DNA of 64,000 bases from an uncultured Roseburia sp. (GTDB taxonomy: Bacteria > Bacillota > Clostridia > Lachnospirales > Lachnospiraceae): contig CANSSP010000005.1 of NCBI GenBank assembly GCA_947649645.1, positions 107,329 to 171,328 on the forward strand, given 5' to 3'. The notes below the pieces were generated by a model. That model saw nothing but the letters and a program-made list of their open reading frames with translations. It searched no databases and was not told where the DNA came from. Below are positions 1 to 7,799 of this stretch, piece after piece. The position numbers and the translations under genes are program-made. Each line of letters starts with the position of its first letter. Position 1 is the stretch's first letter.

Positions 1-72
1 AGCCACCGCAAACAACATAACCGCTGCAAACAAAAATGAAACGATACAATATGATTTCTTAATTTTCGCCAT
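1..72 (-). CDS. fliP: Flagellar export gate protein FliP, N-terminal fragment (cut by window edge)
   Basis: Only the first 24 codons are present, starting MAKIKKSYCIVSFLFAAVML, and the gene continues beyond the left edge. A short basic N-terminus followed by a hydrophobic stretch looks like the signal sequence of FliP, a membrane protein of the flagellar type III export gate. It starts three bases after the fliO stop codon, and fliO-fliP is the usual order in Firmicutes flagellar operons. The assignment rests mainly on this context, since the conserved FliP body is not in the window. Confidence 0.7.
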   Translation of the reverse strand, partial: MAKIKKSYCIVSFLFAAVMLFAVA

Positions 73-75
73 AAC

Positions 76-483
76 CTAATCCTGCTTTTTGGGAAAATGT
101 CCCTTCAATCTGTTCATTACCTCCTGAAATGTCTCCTGTGCCGCAATACTGCCTGCAGTCCCTTTGCCGGAAACAGTATCCTCATCGGTCATATCCTCTG
201 TAATCCCCAGCTGCTCACCTGTCAGCTGGGTCAACATCGTCACTTCGTCTTTTCCGACCGCAATTACAAGATACACATCTCCGACCTTTATAATCTGAAT
301 GTACTTGTTCGCTGCAATCTGTATTGATTCCACCACCCGCAGACTGCCCCTGTGTATCTGGAGCTTCTGAAAATTGCCGATCCACTTTGTCACAAAATAT
401 GTGATAAACAGTACAAAGACAAATATCAAAAGCACACCGAGCAGTTGAATAAAACTCTGCAAAGAAGAACTCAGTAAAATCAT
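76..483 (-). CDS. fliO: Flagellar biosynthesis protein FliO
   Basis: 135 residues. FliO helps assemble the FliP ring of the flagellar type III export gate in the inner membrane. The sequence shows one transmembrane helix near residues 10-30 (LGVLLIFVFVLFITYFVT) and then a small cytoplasmic domain with RGSLRVVESIQIA and YLVIAVGKDEVTMLTQL, the pattern of the FliO/FliZ family. The C-terminal tail is polar and lysine-rich. It lies between cheY (one base gap) and fliP. Length and topology are normal for the family. Confidence 0.85.
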   Translation of the reverse strand: MILLSSSLQSFIQLLGVLLIFVFVLFITYFVTKWIGNFQKLQIHRGSLRVVESIQIAANKYIQIIKVGDVYLVIAVGKDEVTMLTQLTGEQLGITEDMTDEDTVSGKGTAGSIAAQETFQEVMNRLKGHFPKKQD

Positions 484-484
484 A

Positions 485-844
485 CTAACCCACTACTTTT
501 TTTACAGCTTCCAGAACACGCTCAGCCTGGAACGGCTTAACGATAAAGTCTTTTGCACCGGACTGAATCGCCTCAATTACCATTGCCTGCTGTCCCATGG
601 CAGAACACATAATAACATTCGCGCCTGCATCCATCTCCTTGATTTTCTTAAGTGCCTGAATACCATCCATATCCGGCATGGTAATGTCCATCAGTACCAG
701 ATCCGGTTTTGTCTCCGGGTACTTCTCAACTGCCACTGCCCCATTTTCCGCCTCTGCAGCTATCTCGTAACCATTTTTGGTCAAGATATCCTTAATCATC
801 ATCCTCATAAAAGCTGCATCATCGCAAATCATAATTTTTGCCAT
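485..844 (-). CDS. cheY: Chemotaxis response regulator CheY
   Basis: 119 residues, a single receiver domain without an output domain. The acidic pair Asp8-Asp9, phosphoacceptor Asp53 (LVLMDITMPDMDG), Ser81 in CSAMG and Lys103 in FIVKPF are all present, so phosphorylation chemistry should be intact. Phospho-CheY binds the flagellar switch (FliM/FliY) and changes rotation. In Firmicutes the cheY gene typically sits after fliY in the flagellar operon, as here. Its kinase CheA is not in this window, but a chemoreceptor is encoded at 48873-50564. Confidence 0.95.
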   Translation of the reverse strand: MAKIMICDDAAFMRMMIKDILTKNGYEIAAEAENGAVAVEKYPETKPDLVLMDITMPDMDGIQALKKIKEMDAGANVIMCSAMGQQAMVIEAIQSGAKDFIVKPFQAERVLEAVKKVVG

Positions 845-885
845 AATAATCTCTCCTATCCCTACCTTATTAATTTTATAGTTTG

Positions 886-2055
886 CTATTTTATAATCTC
901 GGTAATTCGTATGCCGTAGCTCTCCTCAATTATGACGACTTCCCCTTTGGCTACAAATTTACCGTTGACCAACACATCGATTGGCTCACCAGCAATCCTA
1001 TTTAATTCTATAATGGTTCCTGGTGTAAAATCAAGGATTTCTTTTATTGATTTTGATGTTCTTCCAAGCTCAACCGTAACTTCAAGCGGAACATCCATGA
1101 TCAGATCTATATTTTCCGGTCCGTAATTCATGGGTATGCTCCCGGCAAATGCCTGGAACTGCGCCGGCTGTACATTTACCGGCTGACCATACATCTGCTG
1201 CATCGGCTGCCCCATCATGGGCTGCTGTCCCATCATCGGCTGCCCCATCATGGGCTGCTGTCCCATCATCGGCTGCCCCATCATGGGCTGTGCCTGCTGC
1301 TGCGGCGCTGTCTGCGGCTGTGCCTGTGGCGCTGCTGTCTGCTGCTGTCCTCCTCCCGGAGTTGAATTGGTATCATCTTCCATATTCTTTGTGATATCCT
1401 TACACATCTCCTTGGCGAAGGAAACCGGATACAACTGCATGATCTCACTGTCAATCAGATCTCCGATTTCCAGACGAAATGAAATTTTGATAAATTCACC
1501 GGCCAGAAATTCATCGATCGAACTCTCGTCAATCGTCTGCTGCAGATCTATCAGATCTGCCTGTGGCGGGCTGATGTCAATCACTTTATTCAACATGGAT
1601 GACAGTGATGTCGCAGCCGACCCCATCATCTGATTCATTGCCTCACTGATCGCACTCAGGTGCAGCTCTCCGAGCTCTCCGTCCAGATTCGTCCCATCGC
1701 CGCCCATCATAAGATCCGTGATAATCTTGACGTCATTTTCCTTTAAGACAAGAATATTACTTCCGTCAAGTCCTACCGTATATGCAATCTTAATAAATAC
1801 ACAGGGACGTTCATAAGAGTCGCAGATATCGCTCCATGTAGCATAATCCACCACCGGTGTGGAAATGTCAACCTTGTGATTCACAAGCGAAAACAGGGTT
1901 GTCGCCGCCGTTCCCATACTGATATTCCCGATTTCCCCTATCGTATCTCTCTCGATGGGAGTCAGATTATCCGAACCCGTTCCTGCCCCTGCGTCGGCAT
2001 TCCCGGGATTGTTCAGCAAAGCGTTTATTTCTTCCTGAGACATAACTCCATCCAT
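886..2055 (-). CDS. fliY: Flagellar motor switch phosphatase FliY
   Basis: 389 residues. FliY is the Firmicutes switch protein that combines a CheY-P phosphatase (CheC-like) with a FliN domain. The order seen is: N-terminal peptide MSQEEINALLNN, which resembles the FliM/FliY CheY-P binding segment; a CheC-like region from about residue 35 to 205 with EIGNISMGTAATTLF and AISEAMNQMMGSAATSL; a long Gln/Pro/Met linker at about residues 225-300; and a C-terminal SpoA/FliN domain (DVPLEVTVELGRT, ILDFTPGTIIELNR, VLVNGKFVAKGEVVI). The linker contains repeated MMGQP/MMGQQP units from a DNA tandem repeat. It starts three bases after fliM with a good GGAGG site. Confidence 0.95.
   Translation of the reverse strand: MDGVMSQEEINALLNNPGNADAGAGTGSDNLTPIERDTIGEIGNISMGTAATTLFSLVNHKVDISTPVVDYATWSDICDSYERPCVFIKIAYTVGLDGSNILVLKENDVKIITDLMMGGDGTNLDGELGELHLSAISEAMNQMMGSAATSLSSMLNKVIDISPPQADLIDLQQTIDESSIDEFLAGEFIKISFRLEIGDLIDSEIMQLYPVSFAKEMCKDITKNMEDDTNSTPGGGQQQTAAPQAQPQTAPQQQAQPMMGQPMMGQQPMMGQPMMGQQPMMGQPMQQMYGQPVNVQPAQFQAFAGSIPMNYGPENIDLIMDVPLEVTVELGRTSKSIKEILDFTPGTIIELNRIAGEPIDVLVNGKFVAKGEVVIIEESYGIRITEIIK
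1205..1290. repeat. 33-bp in-frame tandem repeat inside fliY linker
   Basis: Two exact copies of a 33-base unit (1205-1237 and 1238-1270) are followed by a 20-base partial third copy. On the minus strand each unit encodes eleven residues of the type MMGQPMMGQQP. Because the unit is a multiple of three, copy-number change by slippage would lengthen or shorten the linker without a frameshift. Confidence 0.9.
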
Positions 2056-2058
2056 ATT

Positions 2059-3039
2059 TTACTGCTCCTCCCTCACAACCGTTGTAATCCTTACTGCATA
2101 GCCTTCACCGGAGGCGCCCGGCAGAGCAGTAAATTTTTTTATGTTTCCGACATAGACATCCAGTTCTTCATCTACCTTCGTGTCAAGTCTGATAATGTCA
2201 CCCATTTGAAGTCCCAGAAAATCATTAACCGTTATGGCACTGGTACCAAGCACCGCCTTAATCGGCATGGGCGCTTTGGATATCAGCGCTTCTATGGTAT
2301 CGGTATAAATCTGCTCATCCTTATCCTGGAGACTGGAATACCAGTACTTTGTATTCAGCTTATCCATGACATCTTCTAACGTAAGATACGGAAGACAGAT
2401 GTTGATAAGCCCTTCCACGTCTCCTATTTTTATATTGAGCGTGACAAGCGCCGTCATCTCCGTCGGAGAGATAATCTGCGCAAACTGTGAATTTGTCTCA
2501 ATCCGCTCCAGACGCGGCATCACCTCACAAACATTTGCCCAGGGTTCCTCCAGCAGACTGACGCACACATTATATATCCGCTCAAGAATCAGAAGCTCAA
2601 TCTCCGAAAACTCCCGCGCCTTGTCGAGAGGAACGCCAATTCCTCCCAGCATGCGGTCCACGATCGTATATCCCAGATTTTCTGCAATCTCGATAATAAT
2701 ATTTCCTTTCAAAGGTGCAAAGTTTACAATCCCAAGCAACACCGGATTTGACAGCGCATTGGAAAACTCCGAGTAGATCACGGCCTGCGAACTCATCACC
2801 TCTACCTGCACCGATTTCCTCAGATAGACCGGGAGATTCGTAGAAAGAAGCCGCCCATAGTGCTCAAAAATAATCTCCAATGTGCGCAGATGTTCCTTCG
2901 AGAACTTTGCGGGACGGGCAAAATCATAGTCCTTAACCTTTTTTTCGTCTTTATCCTTAATCTCTTCCACATCAAGTTCGCCGCTGTTTAACGCCTTGAG
3001 CAGACTGTCTATCTCGTTCTGGGATAAGACCTCACCCAT
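2059..3039 (-). CDS. fliM: Flagellar motor switch protein FliM
   Basis: 326 residues, normal for FliM. It forms the middle of the cytoplasmic C-ring, binding phospho-CheY with its N-terminal peptide and FliG with its central domain. Visible parts are the N-terminal LSQNEIDSLLKAL peptide (residues 5-17), the middle domain beginning YDFARPAKFSKEHLRTLE, the conserved GGIGVP loop and SEIELLILERIY, and a C-terminal SpoA-like domain (TSAITVNDFLGLQMGDIIRL). It is followed directly by fliY and preceded by fliL. Confidence 0.97.
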   Translation of the reverse strand: MGEVLSQNEIDSLLKALNSGELDVEEIKDKDEKKVKDYDFARPAKFSKEHLRTLEIIFEHYGRLLSTNLPVYLRKSVQVEVMSSQAVIYSEFSNALSNPVLLGIVNFAPLKGNIIIEIAENLGYTIVDRMLGGIGVPLDKAREFSEIELLILERIYNVCVSLLEEPWANVCEVMPRLERIETNSQFAQIISPTEMTALVTLNIKIGDVEGLINICLPYLTLEDVMDKLNTKYWYSSLQDKDEQIYTDTIEALISKAPMPIKAVLGTSAITVNDFLGLQMGDIIRLDTKVDEELDVYVGNIKKFTALPGASGEGYAVRITTVVREEQ

Positions 3040-3071
3040 TCTCTCTCACCACCTAACTCAATGTTCACAGC

Positions 3072-3605
3072 TTAACGAAGCGCTTCTGTATTGACTCCCG
3101 AGAAATTGACACCCACAATAAAGTCCGATCCGCCGAAAATACTCTGAAGCGATTCCAGAATATCATTTTTGACCGCTTTATATCCATCCGCATTAAATTC
3201 ATCCACCGTGTATGTGCCGACAATGGAATTGATCGTATCCGCGATCACGGCGTCTTTTGCAGCAAGGCCTTCCAGACCGCCGTATGTCTTATATCCTTCG
3301 CTTTCTTTATTTACAGATAACCCAATGGAAAATACTGCATAATACTTCTTTCCGTCCTCACCGTCGCGAAGATTCACCGTAAAACTGTTCGCGATACTGT
3401 ACACCTCAATATTTTCAATCGGAACAGCGGAAAGATCTTTATTCTGTGCGCCTTCCAGATCGATATTAATGGCCGCACACACCTGATCAATCAGCGCATT
3501 GGACTTCTTCGCCTGCGGTATGATCGTAAACGCAAGAATCGCCGTCAAAATAAGATTCGCCAGAACCAGTGCCAGAATAATTACCGTTATCAGATTTTTT
3601 TTCAT
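3072..3605 (-). CDS. fliL: Flagellar basal body-associated protein FliL
   Basis: 177 residues. It has a short basic start, one membrane helix (about residues 5-27, VIILALVLANLILTAILAF) and an extracytoplasmic domain, the layout of FliL, which associates with stator units and supports torque. Sequence conservation is weaker than for its neighbours, so the call relies partly on its place between motB and fliM, which is the usual one. Its length is typical. Confidence 0.85.
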   Translation of the reverse strand: MKKNLITVIILALVLANLILTAILAFTIIPQAKKSNALIDQVCAAINIDLEGAQNKDLSAVPIENIEVYSIANSFTVNLRDGEDGKKYYAVFSIGLSVNKESEGYKTYGGLEGLAAKDAVIADTINSIVGTYTVDEFNADGYKAVKNDILESLQSIFGGSDFIVGVNFSGVNTEALR

Positions 3606-3621
3606 TTTTCTACCTTCCCAA

Positions 3622-4431
3622 TCACCTTAAGTCTGAACTGTATGAGTTGTATATTTTGATCTCAACACGCCTGTTCCTCGCTCTGCCCTCCGGCGTGGTA
3701 TTATCTGCAACCGGAACATATTCCCCCCGCCCCGCAGATTTAATATGGGCCGGCGAAATATCTGTAATATCCCGCAGATAACTCGCCACTGTCAGCGCTC
3801 TGTACGCAGAAAGCACATTGTTATCTTCATATTTCGCGGAATGAATCGGCACATTGTCCGTGTGCCCCTCCACCTCAATGATATGATCCGGATATTGTCC
3901 GATAATCTTTCCCAGCTTATCGATCAGAGGCTCCGCTTCCGCGCGAAGTTCTGATTTTCCGGAATCAAACAGAAGCGCTCCGTTTAAATTCAGCATAACA
4001 TACGCCGAATTAAAATCCACCTCAACCTTATCCTGAAGGCCGGACTGTTCAATCTGTTCCTCAATCTGTTCTGCCATCTGCTCAGACTCTTCAAGCGCTT
4101 TTTCCTGATAAGCCTCATAGAGCTCCTGCGTTTTTTCCATTTCCTCCTGCGACTGGGAGTTGGCCTGCTCCTTAAAATATTTATCCAGAAATTCAAGCTG
4201 ACTGACACCAGATGAGATCAGCTCCCCTTCACCGATGGAAGAGCCGCCCGCCGGAAGGATACTGAACGTATTCTGAAAAGAGGCAACTACTTTCTGAAAC
4301 TTCTCCGCATCCACAGTGGACATGGCAAACAACATAACGAAGAAACAGAGCAGGAGATTCATCAAGTCACTGAATGTCGCCATCCATGCCGGAGAACCGG
4401 CCGGTGCATCCTCCTGTTTTTTCCTTGCCAC
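3622..4431 (-). CDS. motB: Flagellar stator protein MotB
   Basis: 269 residues. MotB is the peptidoglycan-anchored stator subunit that forms the ion channel with MotA. The single transmembrane helix contains the ion-binding Asp22 in WMATFSDLMNLLLCFF. A Gln/Glu-rich coiled region follows (about residues 85-130), then a C-terminal OmpA-like peptidoglycan-binding domain with GHTDNVPI and ARNRRVEIKIY. The gene starts with GTG, overlapping the motA stop by one base (TAGTG), with GGAGGTGA upstream, so translation is probably coupled to motA. Confidence 0.97.
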   Translation of the reverse strand: MARKKQEDAPAGSPAWMATFSDLMNLLLCFFVMLFAMSTVDAEKFQKVVASFQNTFSILPAGGSSIGEGELISSGVSQLEFLDKYFKEQANSQSQEEMEKTQELYEAYQEKALEESEQMAEQIEEQIEQSGLQDKVEVDFNSAYVMLNLNGALLFDSGKSELRAEAEPLIDKLGKIIGQYPDHIIEVEGHTDNVPIHSAKYEDNNVLSAYRALTVASYLRDITDISPAHIKSAGRGEYVPVADNTTPEGRARNRRVEIKIYNSYSSDLR

Positions 4432-5225
4432 TATTCATCACCTCCGCCCTCTGCAGCCGTCTCGCGCGCAGACGGAGCCAGGAAAGATTTCAGCTTTTCC
4501 TCTATCACTCGCGGATTCTCTCCTGCCTGAATGGAAAGGATACCTTCCACCGTTATTTCCTTCATCATCACTTCCTGTGCGTTGTTCGTCTTAAGCTTGG
4601 CAGCTGTCGGATTACACAGCCAGTTCGCGATCAGGGAACCGTACAGGGTTGTGAGCAGCGCAACCGCCATCTTCGGCCCGATCGCACCGGGATCCTGCAT
4701 ATCCTGCAACATAAGTACCAGACCGATCAATGTTCCGATCATACCCCAGGCCGGTCCGAGCTCCGCCCATTTTTCCCAGACGGCAATCCGCTTTTTATGT
4801 CTGTCTTCCACACAGGTGAGATCCGTCTCCATGATACCTCTTACCAGCTCCGGATCCGTACCGTCTACCACCAGCATAATGCCTTTTTTAAGGAAATCAT
4901 CCTCTATTCCGTTTGCGGCCTCTTCCAGCGCCAGAAGCCCTTCTTTTCTAGCCGTATTTGACAGATCAATAATATTCTTGATCGTCGCAGCCGGATCCAA
5001 TACATCGTTCTTGAAGGTCAGCGCAATACATTTCAGACCGCCGATAAAATCCTCCATCTTGTTCGAACCGAGCGTACCGGAAAGAGAACCGCCCAGCGTG
5101 ATCACGATCGAAGGGAAGTTATACATCGTCTTAAGACCCATAAGCGGATCATCCGTACTCGACATAACTCCGATGATAAACATCACTACTCCAAGAACCA
5201 TTCCAATTAATGAAGCTAAATCCAA
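4431..5225 (-). CDS. motA: Flagellar stator protein MotA
   Basis: 264 residues, four expected membrane helices. MotA surrounds MotB in the stator and pushes on FliG. Characteristic segments are the N-terminal LIGMVLGVVMFIIGVM helix and the conserved C-terminal helix pair with AELGPAWGMIGTLIGLVLML and AVALLTTLYGSLIANW, including the conserved prolines. The large cytoplasmic loop between them has the charged residues expected for FliG contact. It lies between flbD and motB in the operon. A sodium or proton preference cannot be decided from what I see. Confidence 0.97.
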   Translation of the reverse strand: MDLASLIGMVLGVVMFIIGVMSSTDDPLMGLKTMYNFPSIVITLGGSLSGTLGSNKMEDFIGGLKCIALTFKNDVLDPAATIKNIIDLSNTARKEGLLALEEAANGIEDDFLKKGIMLVVDGTDPELVRGIMETDLTCVEDRHKKRIAVWEKWAELGPAWGMIGTLIGLVLMLQDMQDPGAIGPKMAVALLTTLYGSLIANWLCNPTAAKLKTNNAQEVMMKEITVEGILSIQAGENPRVIEEKLKSFLAPSARETAAEGGGDE

Positions 5226-5259
5226 TTTCGTCCACCTACCATCCTATGTTTTTTCAGCT

Positions 5260-5466
5260 TTATGACAGCTCGCCGACCAGATCTCTGGCCAAAATATCCC
5301 TTTTATATGATTTTACTAAACTTTTGATCTCTTGTCTACTTTCTTTTACAATTAATTTTTTTCCAGTTGTCAGGGAAATGACGGTATCCGGCGTCTCTTC
5401 CACCATTTCGATCAGTTCTGCATTGATCATAATCTCTGTCCCGTTAAGCCTGGTCACGTCTATCAT
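5260..5466 (-). CDS. flbD: Flagellar protein FlbD
   Basis: 68 residues. FlbD proteins of Firmicutes are short, conserved flagellar-operon proteins; their exact role is not settled and they are unrelated to the Caulobacter regulator of the same name. The family pattern is clear: IDVTRLNGTEIMINAELIE, then TPDTVISLTTGKKLIVKE. A longer open frame extends upstream, but the ATG at 5466 has a near-perfect AGGAGG seven bases before it and matches the family N-terminus, so I start there. It is the first gene after a likely internal promoter at 5575-5603. Confidence 0.92.
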   Translation of the reverse strand: MIDVTRLNGTEIMINAELIEMVEETPDTVISLTTGKKLIVKESRQEIKSLVKSYKRDILARDLVGELS

Positions 5467-5574
5467 AACAGCCTCCTGTTCCATGGATTTGTATCGTTTT
5501 CCTGCACCGCTTTTCCATAGCACTGACCGTGCAGGGCCCGCCCCCGTTGCAGAAAGGGACCGGCTCACACGGCC

Positions 5575-5603
5575 AGTATACCACATATGGTAGAATGTGT
5601 GAA
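5575..5603 (-). promoter_or_regulatory. Predicted sigma-A promoter in front of flbD-motAB
   Basis: Minus-strand -35 TTCACA (5598-5603), a 17-base spacer and -10 TATACT (5575-5580). It lies in the only long gap inside the flagellar cluster (5467-5651) and would start a second transcription unit at flbD. The call is by consensus match only. Confidence 0.5.
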
Positions 5604-5617
5604 TACATTTTACCATA
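5586..5617. promoter_or_regulatory. Palindrome overlapping the flbD promoter
   Basis: Inverted repeat with arms TATGGTA and TACCATA at its ends, continuing inwards with AATGT/ACATT after one mismatch. It covers the -35 element of the predicted flbD promoter. There is no T-run on either side, so it looks more like an operator or an RNA structure than a terminator. Confidence 0.5.
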
Positions 5618-5651
5618 TATATTTATTTTTTATTTATGACCACCATTCCTA

Positions 5652-7286
5652 TCAGCGCTTCAGGTTAACAAGTTCCTCGAGCAGGGTGTCAGATGTGGTT
5701 ATGACACGCGAATTTGCCTGGAACCCACGCTGTGTTGTAATCATGTACGTAAATTCTGTTGAGAGATCCACATTCGACATCTCGAGTTCACCGGAAGTCA
5801 TCTTACTTCCGTCCGCCTGGATTTCAACACCGATACCGTCAAACTCACCGGAGTTAAGCGTCGTCGTGTAACAGTTTTCACCTGCCTTCTCAAGACCGGA
5901 CGCATTGGAGAACTGTGCCACCGCAATCTGTCCAAGCAGCACGTCGTTACCATTGTCATAAGTACCGAAAATCTTGCCGTTGTTGTCCACGGAAAGACCG
6001 ATCAGGGCGCCCAGTTTCTTTCCTTTGCCCGCCTCCTTTGCGTCGCCCGCTGTCATGGAAGCTGTCGTCTTGCCGCCGTTGTCAGCGTTGCGCATGGTTG
6101 AAAAGTCAATCGAAATATTTTCAAAATTACCTTCCGGAAAGAGGCCGGACTCCGCCAGATTAAGGGATACGCTGTCCATCCCGTTTATCCCGGTAAATGT
6201 TCCGTCCGCTGTGCTGAACGTCAGACCATAATTGACAACCTGCCCTCTGAGTTCGAGCGTCCCGTTAGCGGGATCATATGTCGCCGTCGCCGTCGGAGGC
6301 GTTGCCGTAAGCATGGATATATACTGATCGTCAACACCGAAAACTTCTTTCAGCGTGTACGTATCTGTACCGTCCGTAAATCCCGTGCCATTGAACGTCA
6401 GTGCAGTTCCCTGCGCCGAATCCCCCTTATAGACTGTACCGGTTGCAGGATCCTTATAAAATCCTTCTCTCACCGCCGTATACTGTCCCAGCATTGCATC
6501 TGCCTGCTCATTTCCAAAGAGACTTGCCCTCTGCGCAGGCGTCATATTTTCCGGGAGAATACTGTTTCCGTTACTGTCTAAGATATCTTTGAGCTCAACG
6601 GTAAACTGTCCGTCTACCCCCGGCACCTTCTTAATTGAAAACCGTGCCGTGTACGCATATCCCAGTTTGTCATAGAAATTAAAATTCTTCATCATACCGT
6701 CAGCGTTTAAGACGTCCGGGTCGTTTTTATCGATAATACCACCGCAGCGTCCCAGCGTTGTCGGCTCAGGCGGAGACGTAAGATTTTCCGTTTTCATAAT
6801 CTGGAGCGGTGATACCGTATCCTTCCGGATCTGGCCAGTCACCGGATCCACCTGCCATCCCATAACGGTATATCCGGTCGAAGTCATGGCAAGATTGCCC
6901 GCACCGTCCACATAAAACGAACCGGATCTGGTAAACAGATTCTCGGAACCATTGTTTACGATAAAAAAGTGGGTTGTACTGGCGTCTGTCAGACGGATAT
7001 CAAACGGCAATCCGGTTGTCTCAGCCGCGCCAGCCCCTGTGATATTGATATTGGTGGCAGCCATGTTTACACCGAGACCAATCTGCTTTGCGTTTACACC
7101 GCCGACCCCGGTCGCTGCGTTCGCCCCGGATGCCCCGGATGTTGTTTGATATAAAATATCCTGGAAAATTACATTGGAAGATTTAAATCCTACCGTGTTG
7201 ACGTTGGCAATATTGTTACCGATAACGTCCATTCTTGTCTGATGTGTCTTAAGTCCCGACACAGCAGAATACATTGATCTCATCAT
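5652..7286 (-). CDS. flgE: Flagellar hook protein FlgE
   Basis: 544 residues. FlgE polymerises into the hook joining rod and filament. The N-terminal rod/hook motif is clear (MYSAVSGLKTHQTRMDVIGN, then IANVNTVGFKSS), as is the C-terminal helix (MSNVDLSTEFTYMITTQRGF, LLEELVNLKR). The middle carries the variable surface domains; it is longer than the roughly 400-residue enterobacterial protein, as often in Firmicutes. The gene order TIGR02530 gene-flgE-flbD is standard. A strong AGGAGG precedes the ATG. Confidence 0.96.
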   Translation of the reverse strand: MMRSMYSAVSGLKTHQTRMDVIGNNIANVNTVGFKSSNVIFQDILYQTTSGASGANAATGVGGVNAKQIGLGVNMAATNINITGAGAAETTGLPFDIRLTDASTTHFFIVNNGSENLFTRSGSFYVDGAGNLAMTSTGYTVMGWQVDPVTGQIRKDTVSPLQIMKTENLTSPPEPTTLGRCGGIIDKNDPDVLNADGMMKNFNFYDKLGYAYTARFSIKKVPGVDGQFTVELKDILDSNGNSILPENMTPAQRASLFGNEQADAMLGQYTAVREGFYKDPATGTVYKGDSAQGTALTFNGTGFTDGTDTYTLKEVFGVDDQYISMLTATPPTATATYDPANGTLELRGQVVNYGLTFSTADGTFTGINGMDSVSLNLAESGLFPEGNFENISIDFSTMRNADNGGKTTASMTAGDAKEAGKGKKLGALIGLSVDNNGKIFGTYDNGNDVLLGQIAVAQFSNASGLEKAGENCYTTTLNSGEFDGIGVEIQADGSKMTSGELEMSNVDLSTEFTYMITTQRGFQANSRVITTSDTLLEELVNLKR

Positions 7287-7369
7287 AATGAAATGACCTC
7301 CTGAATAAAATCTGTGCTGTCTCCCCCTTCTGGCAATCCGAGGGAGAATGTGCCTCCTTTAAGGTCCGG

Positions 7370-7765
7370 CTACATGATCACAGCACCATCAATATTGGTA
7401 AAAACCGCGTGGTCTGCTCCCCCCTGATCGATGGCCGTCACAACTGTCCTGTTCGGCACATTCACGATAAACGCAAGGGAATCCACGATAACGAGTGATT
7501 CTCTGATTCCTTTCTCTCCTGCCCTGATCACGCCGGATTCCAGGCGCTCACTCTGTTCAGCGGAAAGTCTGATCTCCCGGTCCGCGAGACGCATTGCGGC
7601 ATGTTTGGAAAACTTTAACTCCGTGCTTTCGGCAACATCCTGTTTCCGTTTTAGGATTTCCTCAAAGGATAACCCCTGAGACTTTGCAGCATCCGTGCTT
7701 TTCTGGTTCAGATACTGGTCAGTTACCTGCGCAATCGAAGCAAACTGGTTACTGATCTTAGTCAT
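7370..7765 (-). CDS. Flagellar operon protein, TIGR02530 family
   Basis: 131 residues from the ATG at 7765, which has GGAG nine bases upstream; the in-frame ATG at 7774 sits directly against the ribosome site and is less likely. The segment FSKHAAMRLADREIRLSAEQ followed by SLVIVDSLAFIVNVPNRTVV is the signature of the small flagellar-operon family TIGR02530, found between flgD and flgE in Firmicutes. The function is not established; position suggests a role in hook assembly. The short FEEIL motif near the N-terminus resembles motifs seen in other flagellar substrates. Confidence 0.85.
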   Translation of the reverse strand: MTKISNQFASIAQVTDQYLNQKSTDAAKSQGLSFEEILKRKQDVAESTELKFSKHAAMRLADREIRLSAEQSERLESGVIRAGEKGIRESLVIVDSLAFIVNVPNRTVVTAIDQGGADHAVFTNIDGAVIM

Positions 7766-7799
7766 AAACCTCATCTCCTGCCATTTTTAATGTGTTACT

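Noticed and set aside
1205..1290. Tandem repeats as a CRISPR array
   Set aside because: Units are contiguous without spacers and encode protein in frame.
1149..1633. Plus-strand open frames rich in Cys/Pro/Ala opposite fliY
   Set aside because: They are shadows of the MMGQP tandem repeat on the opposite strand and have no ribosome site.
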